DNA from: Macrocybe gigantea
Taxonomy: Eukaryota > Basidiomycota > Agaricomycetes > Agaricales > Callistosporiaceae
Length of the DNA stretch: 64,000 nt
Reading direction: 5' to 3'
NCBI GenBank assembly: GCA_011319805.1
Contig: SJRY01000120.1
Coordinates: 308,105-372,104 of the forward strand
The first letter of the stretch is position 1, and each line of letters starts with the position of its first letter. The notes under the pieces are model-generated. The model saw nothing but the letters and a program-made list of their open reading frames with translations, did not search any database and was not told where the DNA came from. This document shows positions 38,201 to 51,013 of this stretch, in pieces. The position numbers and the translations under genes were made by a program.

Positions 38201-40079
38201 TGAGCGTCACCCATTCCATCGAGATTTCCCCGAGTGCGGCGAAAACCACGTTGTGAGCGGTTTTGTTCTTGATTGTCTGTTTTCCTGATGACGGACTCTG
38301 GACTCTGTAGGAGGAACCATCCACACATAGTTATGTACAATCAGTGTGCCAACGTTATGCTCCGTTATGCCATCAAGCACAATCAAGGACATCGACCTGA
38401 AGTGCCGAAGCAGCTCTTTGACTCGAAGACGCCTGTGCCAGGCTGCCCGAAGCCGGGTCAGTTTCATATAGTGACCATGGGTCTTCCTTGGTAAACACTT
38501 TCTTTCCTCCCGCGTGATACCGATGAGATATTCCAGTCAACCGCATTCAGGACTCAACATGTTCAAGAGAGCAGATGATGTCAAAAGTAACCTTGTACTG
38601 AACGCGCTTTCTTGGGTGGACTTTCTCCGTCCCGTATGCTATGTCGAAAACGTCCCTGGTTTTCTGAATTTCACATTCGATGCTGTTCAAGTCAACCAAC
38701 ACCGCGTTGAGGGTGGCATTCCGATGGGTGGCCTCAAATTCATGCAGAGAGCATTGATCGACATGGGGTAGGGACTTTTGACTCCCTTTTCTCTTGAGAC
38801 ACCTTATGAATGCGGGTTAAACAGGTATCAAGTCCGATTCGGACTATTGCAGGCTGGGAACTACGGCACACCTCAAGGGCGTATCCGGTTCTTCTTGATA
38901 GCTGCATTGGATGGACATCCGTTGCCCGAGTTTCCGCAGCCGTCGCACGATTTTCCTGTCGTGCACGGCTTGCAGATCAAGCTGCCGGTCGGCGGAAAGT
39001 CGATCAGGCCGATCCGAGTCACGACGGGCACCGCGCCGCACCCTATGGTGACGATCGATGACGCGATCAGCGATCTTCCGCGCTTTGACTGGTATGCTTT
39101 CGTGCTTATTTTTATTGTCAAACGCCGGGAATTGCGTTCTTTTCACAGGAAGCATCCGAGGTTCGATCGACTTTCTAGAGCCAAACAGCGCGAGCTTTTG
39201 GAACGAGAGAGGACGATACCGTCTGTGGAATGCAAGCGAACGTCGCCGCACTCTGGATTGCGAGGGCACGTCGAGTATCAACATCCTCCTCGAACGACCT
39301 ATCAGCTGGCCGCCCGATCGCGTCCGCCGATAGATCTGCAGCATTTCACCAAGTGCCTTCATTCCAGAAAGGTCGAACGGTGCGCACGAGACTCTCCTTT
39401 TCTCTCACGTGTTCATGGCTTTTCGTTAGTGTTGTCCTCGTGCCTCTCAGCGCCAATGCAGACTATCGAGGTTAGCGTTAAAGTGCCAAGCTGATACAGG
39501 GACGGGCCTCTGATTCTAACCCTAGATCTGCCTACGACGCAGTACGAATGGCAGATCGCGAACCCGGTGTCTTCCGTCGCTCGAAAAAAGTATAGGCCAG
39601 GTAATGTTTTTTGCGGCACGGGGTGCCTTTTTGTGCTGAGACTCTTGTCAGGCGTCTATGGGCGGCTGGATAAGAATAGCTACTTCCCCACTACGGTGAC
39701 GAACGTCGATCCCACGGCCAAACAGAGCAGGGTGCTGAACCCTTATGTGAGCGCCTTTGAGTCACTCGTCACGCGACCATCTTTATCAAACCTGACCAGT
39801 GCAGACGGATGGTCACGGTTCGGGAACTGGCTAGGTCGCAAGGTTTCGCTGACCACTTTGTCTTTGAGGCGATAGGAACAACGTCGTCACGGTGCGCTCA
39901 TCGGTCAGCTTCCGGTTGTCGTGGTCTTATGTGCTTTCGTATCGCAGATGCATCGGCAGATTGGAAATGCGGTTCCTTACCCCGTAGGCAGGGCAATGGG
40001 TCGCGAGCTGCGCGTCGCGCTAAAGCAGAAATGGATGATGGATCAAGATAAAGAGGAGGATAGAATGATTGATGTCTAA
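35270..40079 (+). CDS. DNMT1: DNMT1-type DNA (cytosine-5) methyltransferase
   Basis: Maintenance-type 5-methylcytosine writer. An acidic/Ser-rich N-terminus leads to a replication-foci (RFD) domain (35830-36390): LLTDFTVFDPKHRNEMV, AAGYVSPFF, PVYIETPHAWYILKIPAKKYQPYY. A first BAH domain (36975-37440) includes FIIVPIGQDGNHPAPELPDA and WFARIVYIDIDISKAHIQWLEHG; a second (37610-37990) includes YHLDDFVLYRS and FLTGDRVTLEVSDLVKVCFV. The catalytic domain (38120-40079) has motif I LDIFGGVGAFSHGL, motif IV PCQPHSGLN (codons split by an intron after 38490), motif VI VENVPGFLNF, motif VIII QAGNYGTPQGRIRFFLIAA, target recognition region to 39800 and motif X QIGNAVPYPVGRA. Many introns. One-base slips near 36490 and 39871 and possibly in the N-terminal exon. 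Confidence 0.9.
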
Positions 40080-42169
40080 TACTCCTGTCGATGTCTAACC
40101 GCTACGAGACTGGTGGAAAGGGAAATGAAGATTATGCGCGACTCGGAGCAATGGGGTGTATTACAAGTCCTGGAATTATGGTTAGCATCGTCAGCCATTG
40201 ATGGGACATTACGACATGGCGTTACGCACCAAACTACTTGCTCATGCAAAGGAGGACGATGACGGGGCCACACAGGTCATGGCAAGCAAATGGCAGACAA
40301 CACGTCGAGGACGCTGCAAAACAGAAGCACGGCGCACATCAAGCACCTCCTCGCCAGCCTCGACAAAAACGAGCCAAAGCGGTCGTATCCGAGAAGCGTC
40401 CCTTTCTTGTTCGCACCACGGGCGGCGCAATACGTCTTCTCTTGGATCGTGACATGGCGACGGCGTCCGTGTGGCACGTGTGGAGTCGCGCCGCCGGAGG
40501 CCTGGGGGTCATGGCTGCCGCTCAAGGAGCAAAGTGGACGGAAGGTCGCGGTCGTCGGCCGTGTTGAGCGGTGAATGTGTGTGGGCGAATCGAGGTCGCC
40601 CTTGAGAGTACACACTGGACCATGCTCTATTTATGTAACCAGTCTAGCGCAACTTGAGTATGACGTCATGAATGATTCCAATTTACTATTTAACGTGCTT
40701 TTGGTCAGCTCGGCCACTTGGTTGTTGTCCAAGTGGATGGCTTCAAGCCCGGGGCCCACGACAAGGGAGCACGAGGAGAAGGAGGTTCGACAAGCGACCT
40801 CTTTCACCGCCCCCGGGAAAATGCGCCACTTACCTGTGAGCTCTGCAGGGCGAAGCGTCAGTAACAAAAAGAGTAAAAAAAAACTGTACTCGACCTAATC
40901 GTCGTGGAGTCGAGTAAGATGGGGGGTCGTCGGGTGCACAACAGGAGTATGAGATACAGGACAGAGGCGAGGAAAAAAGAAACATGACGCCGACACAACA
41001 TGATGCAGCAAACAACACATGACGGTGGTCACCATCCGGCACAAGACATGCGATAGGATTTTACAAAGAGCACGGATGGTGACCGTACATGCAAGATATG
41101 ACGATGAAAAAGAAAGGGCAAGGTCCGATGAGGCGTACACAAGAGACAGAGAGCTCGAGGCCGATAGTGAGAAATACGAGAGGGCTTCAGGCCCTCTTTT
41201 ATAGATTTCGGGAGGCAATAATTAGCTGTCCTTTAGAGTCATGAAACGAATCGCCTATGCCCGCAAGTGCTGTGCATGAATGAAGAAAGAAAAGGTGTAG
41301 TTTTCCGAAATAAGGACGAAATTCATGGAGAATGTCCAGTTGGAGCCACTGAAAGAGTGCCGAGGGAAACGTCACCGCAACAGCATCTTCAAAGACAAGG
41401 CCACGTTTTTCCTTGATCTGGTTGTTTGGAACGAACGAAGTCATTACTGCGCGCTTCAGGTCACGGCGTCCATAAAATTCCTGGCGCTGCGGATCGTTCG
41501 TGCTTCTTCAGGCAAGGAGGGGAGAACCCAGACAGGTTTTTTTTTATGACTCGGTGGAATGGCTTTGTGGGCGGGTTCTCCAAGACGAAAACTCCCGACA
41601 GTTCAACAGCCTGGAGAGTCACCAGAACGGGCGTGATGGCGCGGTTTATTTTAAACGCCGTTTTCATCCGGTTATCCTCGATAAAAAGATTTTGAGCGCT
41701 TCAAGGCGAGCGGATGGAGTGTGTGGCGAACAGAAAACGCGATCGGCAGTGGCGTTGAATGAAAGACAAGTTACAACACGTGCATCGCGTGTTGGTTCAC
41801 GTGACCTTTGGTATTATCTGTAGCAAATAATACTTAACTTTTGTGCTGAGATTTTTTCTTTTACTTTTTTTTTTTAAAAAAGTCGAAATGTCGAAGAGTC
41901 GTTGGAGGGTTGTATGACACCCACTGCTGCGGATGGCAGGACCCCTTCTTCCCCGCAGTGAGCCATATACAAGGCAGTGGAGTGCGGTGGACAACTGGAA
42001 GAGTGCTTCAAGGAGTTACGTTTCAAGTAGTATAGTTACTCCGAGCGGAGAAGGGTTGGTAACGAGACCTCCGCCAAGAACACATCCGTCCCTTTTTTTC
42101 TCTTAAGCTCTGTCCTCACTTGCCGTCACTCCTTCAATCTTTACCATCATCATCATCATCAGCTCCTTA
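40080..42169. other. Intergenic stretch of 2.1 kb
   Basis: No confident gene. An open frame 40290-40574 (+, 94 residues, MADNTSRTLQNRSTAHIKHL then LASLDKNEPKRSYPRSVP) has some protein-like character but no family. The right end holds the CT-rich promoter of the TBC gene (42090-42165) with an ATC microsatellite. Confidence 0.3.
42090..42169 (+). promoter_or_regulatory. CT-rich leader with ATC microsatellite, TBC gene
   Basis: Pyrimidine-rich sequence ending in six copies of CAT/ATC (about 42144-42162) directly before the ATG at 42170. Confidence 0.45.
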
Positions 42170-44531
42170 ATGGACGCCCCAGCGCTGGTCCTGGTCCCTC
42201 CATCCCCGCTAAAGCTGCAATCAGTCTCACCAACACCGTCGCTGACTTCATCAACCACCACCGCATCCTCTTACCCTCCAAAGTCGAGGTTCTCCGGCGT
42301 CCAGCAGCGCCAGTCGTCCGAAACCACCATCTTTTCGATATATTCCATGTATGGCGACGACCATTCCCCTACAAGCTGGTCAGCCGCGACTCCCGTCACC
42401 GTCGATCGCAAGTCTTCCTCCGTCGATGCCAACATTCCACCGACAGTCAACATCACTCTCCCAGACACACCGCTCTCAAACGACCCCGACGACCGCCTGG
42501 GCTCCGAGCTCGCTTATTATGGCACTGACGACCTAGACATGCCCCCAGAAAGCCAATTGGTAAAGGCCATCCCCGCAAAGCCGGCTCACCCTGCTCCTAT
42601 CAACGGTGCTTCGTACGCTAGACGCAGCCTGCTTCGCCCTTCTTCATCCCATGTTCCTCCAGCCTCGTTCGTGCATCCTGCCGGCCCGCCAGACGCCCGC
42701 AGAGCATCAAACGGCTACAGCATACGCCATTCGGCCAAGCCTTCCCTCCAGTCTATAGCTTCCTCTCAGCACCCCTCTAGCCGGTCCAGCCACCTCTCGC
42801 TCGTCACAAGCGCTTTATGAACGGAATTCGGACTTGATCGACCGTGACCGAGAACTCCGCGACCTCCCTCCTCTCCCGCCGTCGAACCCCTCCTCGCGCT
42901 ACACCACCCCGTCTTCTACGCCAGAGCGCCAGCCCTCACCTGCGAACAACCTCCCCGGCCCATCCTCGAAAGCATCCTCCAAAAGGCTCCATGCGTCGCC
43001 TAGCAAACTCGCCCTCGCGCCCTCCGAAGGCGAGGACATGGACGCCTTTCACGTGCGCAGCACGTATGCGCGGCTAGAGATGTCCGGCGTGAAGGGCGAC
43101 GGGTATGAAGAAGGCGTCGAGCGTACACGCGCTCGCGTGGGCAACAGCCGCGCAAGCCAGCTCAACGCCGAGGCGTCGATAGCCGATGGGACCGAGAAGA
43201 GCAAGGAACTCGACCCAAAGGAGATCATGACCCTCTCGAGCTTGGACCGGTGAGCCTTTCTGCGCTCACGCCTGCCTTATTATGTCGCGCTCGTCCTAAT
43301 CGTTGTTTCGTCAGATACGGCTTTTACTCCGTCCCTTCGCATGACCGCCTCGTCCTCGTACCGTCCGCGCCGCTGCTCAGACGCATAGCGCCGACGTCGG
43401 CGGGGTCACCGGACACGCCTGCCGTGCCTCCGACGCTCAAGGTCCTCCCGCCGACGCCTGCATCGTCGAAAGAGATGTCGCGGATATTCAAATGGACGCG
43501 GATGCTGAAACCTCTCGTGCGGGACCGCGGCGCGAACATCGCCTCGTGGGGCGTCAAACCGTCCAAGGAGGGCAAGCTCCGATCGAGGACGTACAAGGGC
43601 ATTCCGGACTCGTGGCGCGGCGCTGCGTGGGAGATGCTCATGTCGCGTTATTCCAAGCGGGACCCTAGGGCCCTGGCACAGCTGAGCGCCGAGTACAACA
43701 GCGTGCTGGACAAGCCCTCGACGTACGATATCCAGATCGACCTGGACGTCCCTCGCACCATCAACGGCCATGTCATGTTTCGAACCCGTTACGGAGCTGG
43801 GTGCGTCCTGCGTTCTTTGTCTATATATGCGCTGATGTGCATCTCTCAGTCAACGCTCCCTTTTTCACGTATTGCATTGCTTTTCGCTGCGCTGTAAAAC
43901 ATGCGGTTACGTCCAGGGCATGGGCCCATCGCCGCGACGTTTCTTTGCTACTTTGAGCCTGAACGCGTCTACGCCGCGCTCGTGCTCCTCCACGACGCCT
44001 ACTCGCTGCACTCGGTCTTCAACCCTGGCTTCCCGGGGCTCCGCGAGGCCATATACGTGCAGGAGCGGATAACGCAACAGCTGATGCCCGATGTCTACGC
44101 CGCCTTCAAGAAACACATGATCTCCACGACCTCTTACGCTACAAATGGTACATTACCCTATTTGCTAATTCGGTGCCGTTTCAGACGCAGTTGAGGTTCT
44201 GGGACGCGTTTTGTTGGAAGGCTACGACGTCTTCATCGCCATCGCCGTCGCTATCGTTTGGGTCTTTCGTGGTGCGTCTCTCCGTCTCGCATTGTGCCTT
44301 TGCTTGCTGATACATGGAGTTATTCTAGATCACATCACGTCGAGCTCTGCCAGCTTTGAAACTATTCTCTCGCTGCTCTCGTCGTTCTTCGTCGCAGAGG
44401 ACGAAGACGCGCTGCTATCGTGGATATCCAAGCTCTTGGGTGACAGAAAGATGCGCTCGAAAATGCATGCATGGAAAGCGGACTGGAACCGTCTCGTCGC
44501 CTCGGGCAACGATGCCGCCGCACTCCTATGA
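42170..44531 (+). CDS. TBC domain Rab GTPase-activating protein
   Basis: A Ser/Thr/Pro-rich disordered N-terminus (42170-43250) precedes a TBC domain: VKPSKEGKLRSRTYKGIPDSWRGAAWEMLM (motif A), DIQIDLDVPRTINGHVMF with the IxxDxxRT arginine finger (43733-43775), and YVQGM with the glutamine finger (43903-43920), so both catalytic fingers are present. FERVYAALVLLHDAYSLHSVF, QTQLRFWDAF and the final helices (ITSSSASFETILSLLSSFFV to the stop at 44531) complete the fold. TBC proteins accelerate GTP hydrolysis by Rabs in membrane traffic; the target Rab is unknown. One-base frame slips appear near 42816, 43930, 44146 and 44206; each is bridged by continued homology in the neighbouring frame. Confidence 0.85.
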
Positions 44532-45170
44532 CGCCCGCACCTTGCCCTGCCTCCCTACTTTTTCTTCCGTTGTTCTTGCTGTAACATTATTTGGTACTTA
44601 TCCTGAATCTCCGTCGCGTCTTTTCGGTTTTTTTTTTTTTTTTTTTTTGCTTTGTTTTTCTTTTTTGCACGTGCGGTTTGTCGGTTACCATTCTGCTTTT
44701 GTTCACCACCAAAAAGAAAGTTTTTCTGCCTCGGTTCCTCGTTTTTCTCCCTCCTCGGTCGACAAGTTTGTGTGTTTTGCGTCTTTAACGGAATACCTCG
44801 TCTTTCTACCGTCTACCCAATTCTCCATTTCTCTATCATGGTCAAGTCACTGCGTCATTGTCATCACTCCTTTTTTTTTTTCCTCTTCCTCTACCGTAAT
44901 CCTTTCATCTATATTGATTGCTCTGCTGATATTCGTCTTGCCATTCATCATCACAGCGTGTATCATTTAGCCGGCAATACATCATCTGAACATGGAAACG
45001 GATTCTGACTGTGAACGAGTCGCGCATCTCCAGTCATCATCGATAGAGTTACACATTGTTCATTTCTTTCGTTTCGGCAGATACAGCAAGGTTAATCTAA
45101 TAATGATGAGAGCGTATTGCATGGTACAATCTAACACAAAAGTCCAGCATGTGGTTTTCCTTTTTATTTT
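44532..45170. other. Convergent 3' intergenic region with T-runs
   Basis: Very T-rich. A 21-T run lies at 44628-44648 and another T10 run near 44871. No gene seen; open frames here are Phe-rich artefacts of the T-runs. Confidence 0.5.
44628..44648 (+). repeat. Poly(T) run, 21 bases
   Basis: Uninterrupted T tract just downstream of the TBC gene stop. Confidence 0.9.
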
Positions 45171-46918
<1,748 letters not shown>

Positions 46919-47070
46919 GGTCAGTGGATGGACTGCAGAGATTCGTCGGAGGAGGCGGGTTGATATAATCGATAATTATCTCAAATTTCCCACGCTGATA
47001 ATCCACTCTGGACACAGATGAACTGCTATTCTGGAAGCGGCTAGTCAAAGGATTCCTACTACGTCCTTTA
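46919..47070. promoter_or_regulatory. Enolase promoter between NOG2 and enolase
   Basis: Only 152 bases separate the NOG2 stop (47071) from the enolase start, a compact same-strand arrangement. Confidence 0.4.
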
Positions 47071-49450
47071 CTATCTCCGCCTACGACCCTCGCCCTTCTT
47101 CCCAACAGGTAGGCTCTTGAGCAAAGCTGCTTGGTTTCTATTTTTATTTTTGACGTTCGCATGTGTGTAAAAGTTTGCCGCTTTTCGCTGAATGAAGGGT
47201 GAGCCAGCTGTTAACGAGCACTGCATCAACATGTTCACCTTGTTAGTTTTCATACGCTGTTCTTTCGTAGGCACGTCTTTGCCTTCCGCGGCTGAGATGA
47301 AAAGAAAGTCAGTGAATTGGCAGCTATTTAAATAAGGCATACATACCTGGTGAATTTGCTTCACCACCATCACGAACATTGTCACCTTCCTCTTCAATTC
47401 CACCCCATATATCATTCCACGTCAACTCGTCTTCCTCCGCCTCCGCCTCTCCGACATTCTCATCGCCTCCTTCGTCGTCCTCACTGACGTCATCGACAGC
47501 CTCCCCATCCGCATCCTTGAACTCCTCATCGAGCGGCTTGATGTCTTCTGGTAAGAAAGTGTTCTTCTGCACGATCGATCCAAGATTTTGCTTGACGCCA
47601 GGTAACGCTGTCTCTGACGGTTCCGTTGCTTTTCCTTTCCCTTTCATGTCATTAGATTTTTCTTCTTTCTTGGCATTTCTCGCCTCCAATTTGTTCAATT
47701 CTTCCGGTCGTTCCGGGGGCGGGACGAAATATGGTATGCGGCCCCGAACCCAGTCGCTCAACACAATCTTCGCGACCGCATCGAGATCGGGTTCGCCCTG
47801 TTTCAGCAGTCGTCCTTTCATCCGTGCAAGTTTGTCCAAGAACGACTCGGGGTCCCAGCGCTGCGATGAATCGGCTTTGTTCGCAGAGGAACACCGTATG
47901 TCCGCGAGAGATACGCGGGCTTCACTCGTTCCATGAGAGCGGGGATGTGCTCGGAAGGTGTGGGTAGAGCTTCTACGCGAACTACGCCTTTCAACACGGT
48001 TGAGGTCTGCGAATCATGAGCGGATGTGGGCACGATTCCGGGACAATCGATGAGGTAAATCTTCCGCGTCAAGGTAATGTATTGCCAGACCTGCGGGAAA
48101 ATCATATCTTTAGATAACTGTACAAATGCGAGGACAAAAAAAAATGAAGACAAACCTTGGTCTCTCCGGGTATAGGTGCTACGCGGCAGACTTTATTGCT
48201 TTTTAGTGTATTGATTACGCTACTTTTTCCAACATTCGGATACCCGATGAAACCGACAGATATCTGCTTTTTATCAGAATGCAGTTGCCCAAATTGGCGA
48301 AGAAGTTGAATCAGTGAGCCTTTTCCGAAAGAATGATTCGGAGACGCATGGAAAGCAATTGTTGGGTATCTAGGGGTAAGATGTTGGATATATCGCGCCT
48401 GAAAACCAAAAAAAAAAGTTAGGGAAACGAAAGAAGTGCAAATTATACTCGAACGCACCGTAACCCAGCTGGGGACCAAATCGCACTTGTTGATGACCAG
48501 CACGACTTGCTTATGCGCTTTCTCCTTTTTGAGGTACTCGAGTACGGACTCGCACATCGTGCCCATCGGGTCCCGAGCATCCAAGATGTGAAGGATGACA
48601 TCCGAGGAATCGATGACCTTGTACAGTTCACCATATATGCGTCGAGACGTGCCCTTGGCGTAGATTGGTTCAATATAGTCTGCGTGAGTTGGAGGTTCGA
48701 CTATGGCGGATTGCAACGGTTCTATTTGAGAAAGTTGAGTGGGAAAAGTGCCACGGATGAGCTATGAATGCTCTGACCTATTACGCCGGGACCTGATTGG
48801 CCGGCGGCAGTCTCTGCTTCCTCAGCTGCAACAGCGCCCGCCTTGCTCAGCTCCTCGAACGTTCCAACTTCAAGTTTTGGCCTTTTTCGTTGCGCCTTCG
48901 GCCCAAATGTCTCTGCGAACGGTTCTGTCTCAACTATGTGTGGGCGCTAGATTAGAAAAAAAAAAAGGTGATTTAATCACTACCCATAGGAGTGTACGGT
49001 ATTCTGAGTCTACCTTGCGGATATTCGGATTCGCCGCATCATCCAGAAGAGCCATGGGCAGCTTGTTGCGCCTGAGCAAAACGGAATAAGGATCATGCTT
49101 CTTTTCTGCTAGACTCGTCCGGAAGTGGTCCAAGGCCGTTTGAGAGATCACTCTGGTGTTTCCTGGGTTCGTGATCTTTGAGCAGAGCGGTCATGCACGA
49201 TAACAGTATGCGGAGCGCACCGAACCACCGCCTGTCGGTTGAACTCTGCCAGGCTTCGTCTCGTCCTCGCCCTTTTGAAACGCAGCCGCCTGGACGATTT
49301 TTCCGTCTTTATCTCTGACTGGCTTTCCGCCCGAGAGCATTTTGAGCCGCGCGACTTGCTTCGCATTTCTGTAAAAGTTTTCTCCTTTTACTTTTTTGAG
49401 CGAGACGCTGTTGAAGACGTCGACGACCGGGTTTTCGATGAAGAACCCAT
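47071..49450 (-). CDS. NOG2: Nucleolar GTP-binding protein 2 (NOG2/NUG2), 60S assembly GTPase
   Basis: Circularly permuted GTPase needed for pre-60S ribosome maturation and export. [20 protein letters not shown] and [22 protein letters not shown] are the NGP1NT N-terminal signature. [44 protein letters not shown]4 NKCDL (before an intron), G1 [13 protein letters not shown]3 LIDCPGIVP and [31 protein letters not shown] follow, then [22 protein letters not shown] and a Lys/Arg-rich tail to 47071. An acidic stretch ([20 protein letters not shown]) lies near 47460. The start at 49450 gives [12 protein letters not shown] and would need one base to join the KVKGENF frame across a six-A run near 49400. 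Other one-base slips are near 49228 and 47882. Confidence 0.92.
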
Positions 49451-49934
49451 CTTGCAGATCGTGCCATGGTGGTCTATTTCCAGAGCGAAAAAATGACATT
49501 ATGTTGTTTCCCACGACTGAATTGCATCCCAGTCGATGGGCGCATTGGCGATAACCACAGCCACTCGGCATTCAATCCACGAGATGAAACGAAGAACTCG
49601 GATCTGGCATCATAGTATTGTAGATTTACGACTGCGTACGAGAACCAACAAGCTTTACACATGAATGTACCAGGAAAAATCGACATGCCGCATCCTAGAG
49701 AGACGTCGAGACGACACTTCCTACACTGGAGCACGCTCTCGGAAGATCAGGACTCATAGAATCACTGGCACTACTTCGACGGTCTGAGACTACATCGAGC
49801 AGCGTGGCATTCTCCCTTGGAAAAAAAAGAGGGAAAATAACGAGCTGACGGCTTTTATGCACTCGGATTATTTTCCACGGTCACATGCCTACTTTTAACG
49901 GACGGCTCTGAACTGGACGACTCGACGGACAACG
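49451..49934. promoter_or_regulatory. Divergent region between NOG2 and uS15m
   Basis: 484 bases between two ribosome-related genes transcribed apart. No gene seen inside; shared regulation is plausible. Confidence 0.35.
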
Positions 49935-50905
49935 ATGGCGGGCATGCTCAGGATCTGTCTCTCACAAGGTATGGGTTGTCGTATTCTAGATGAGAGCGCT
50001 GGCTTATGCTTGGTTATTTTTTGTAGCAGCACCCCGAATATCTGCTTCCTCGAATTGCCGCATTGCAGTATGCCTGCATACCTCCGCACCTCTCCATGCT
50101 CAAGCTTCGCGTAGACAAAGCGGCGCCTCAATTAAAAAAAATCACAATTTGAGGAAGGAAGAGCGGTGGCGAAAAGAGGCGCAAAATAGGCCGAGCGTGG
50201 TGTTAGGGACACGTCCAGGAGATGAGGCCAAGTGGAAGAACTGCGACCTTGCCAAAATTTTAGTGGACGAAGAGGCGTTGGCGTCGACCACCGAGCTCAA
50301 GCCACAGAGATTCGAGTACGGAACTGTGCATCTACCGCAGCAGATGGCTTTTGGAATCGGGAAGGCCGAGAAACGGTTGCTGTTGAAGGAATTGCCCGAG
50401 TACTCGTCGGTATCGAAGAGCTTCCGAGGAGCTGCTTTGCTAGACGCGGAACAGATGGCTTTTGACCATGCCGTCAATGAAGCGCGCGAATTGGAAAAGG
50501 CGACACAATTTGCAAAGCTGGTCGATCTCAGGAATGCCAACGCACAGGGCATCGCGTATGAGAACCGGAGGCGCATCGTCCTAGCGTTCTCAGGTTCTGA
50601 AAATACTTTTGATACAGGACGTTCAGAGGTCCAAGGTAATTCAAAGTGTTTTGAGCAATACGAACTTCTCATTCACAACATGCTTTGTCGCAGCCGCGCT
50701 TCTGACATACAAAATTCGGAATCTCTGGAACCATCTCTCGAAATTCAGACGAGACGTCGGTAACCGTAGAGGGCTCAGGAAACTGATACATCAACGAGCC
50801 AAGATACTCCGATACCTGAAGAGGACAGATCGAGATAGATACGAGACTGTCTTGGAGCGACTCGCCCTTGAGCCTGAAAGTGTGGAAGGAGAGCTAGTAC
50901 TATAA
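49935..50905 (+). CDS. MRPS28: Mitochondrial ribosomal protein uS15m (MRPS28 type)
   Basis: Exon 1 (49935-49968) encodes MAGMLRICLSQ and joins across an intron ending TTTTTTTGTAG (about 50028) to AAPRISASSNCRIAVCLHTS, forming a mitochondrial presequence. A charged linker follows (NHNLRKEERWRKEAQNRPSV). The uS15 fold begins after a second intron (50637-50692): AALLTYKIRNLWNHLSKF and RRGLRKLIHQRAKILRYLKR, DRDRYETVLERLALEPESV, the S15 signature, ending at 50905. It contacts 15S rRNA in the small mitochondrial subunit. The preceding ~190 residues are longer than bacterial S15, as in yeast Mrps28. All frames intact, in contrast to neighbours. Importin-9 starts 109 bases downstream on the same strand. 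Confidence 0.93.
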
Positions 50906-51013
50906 TAATTAAATGCCAAATTTGGTAATTGGAGCACGTGCCTACAACCTCAGACAAATTCGCCTGCAGCCTGCTGCACCTAGCACTCAGTACTCAAAGA
51001 ATCGTTCATCGCC

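Noticed and set aside
40834..40864. A CELCRAKRQ stretch resembling the start of a Zn(II)2Cys6 binuclear cluster
   Set aside because: The frame stops right after it, the remaining cysteines are absent and no exon with the rest of the motif was found nearby.
44356..44970. 204-residue plus-strand frame downstream of the TBC gene
   Set aside because: Its first part overlaps the real last TBC exon in a wrong frame and the rest is Phe/Ser-rich translation of T-runs.
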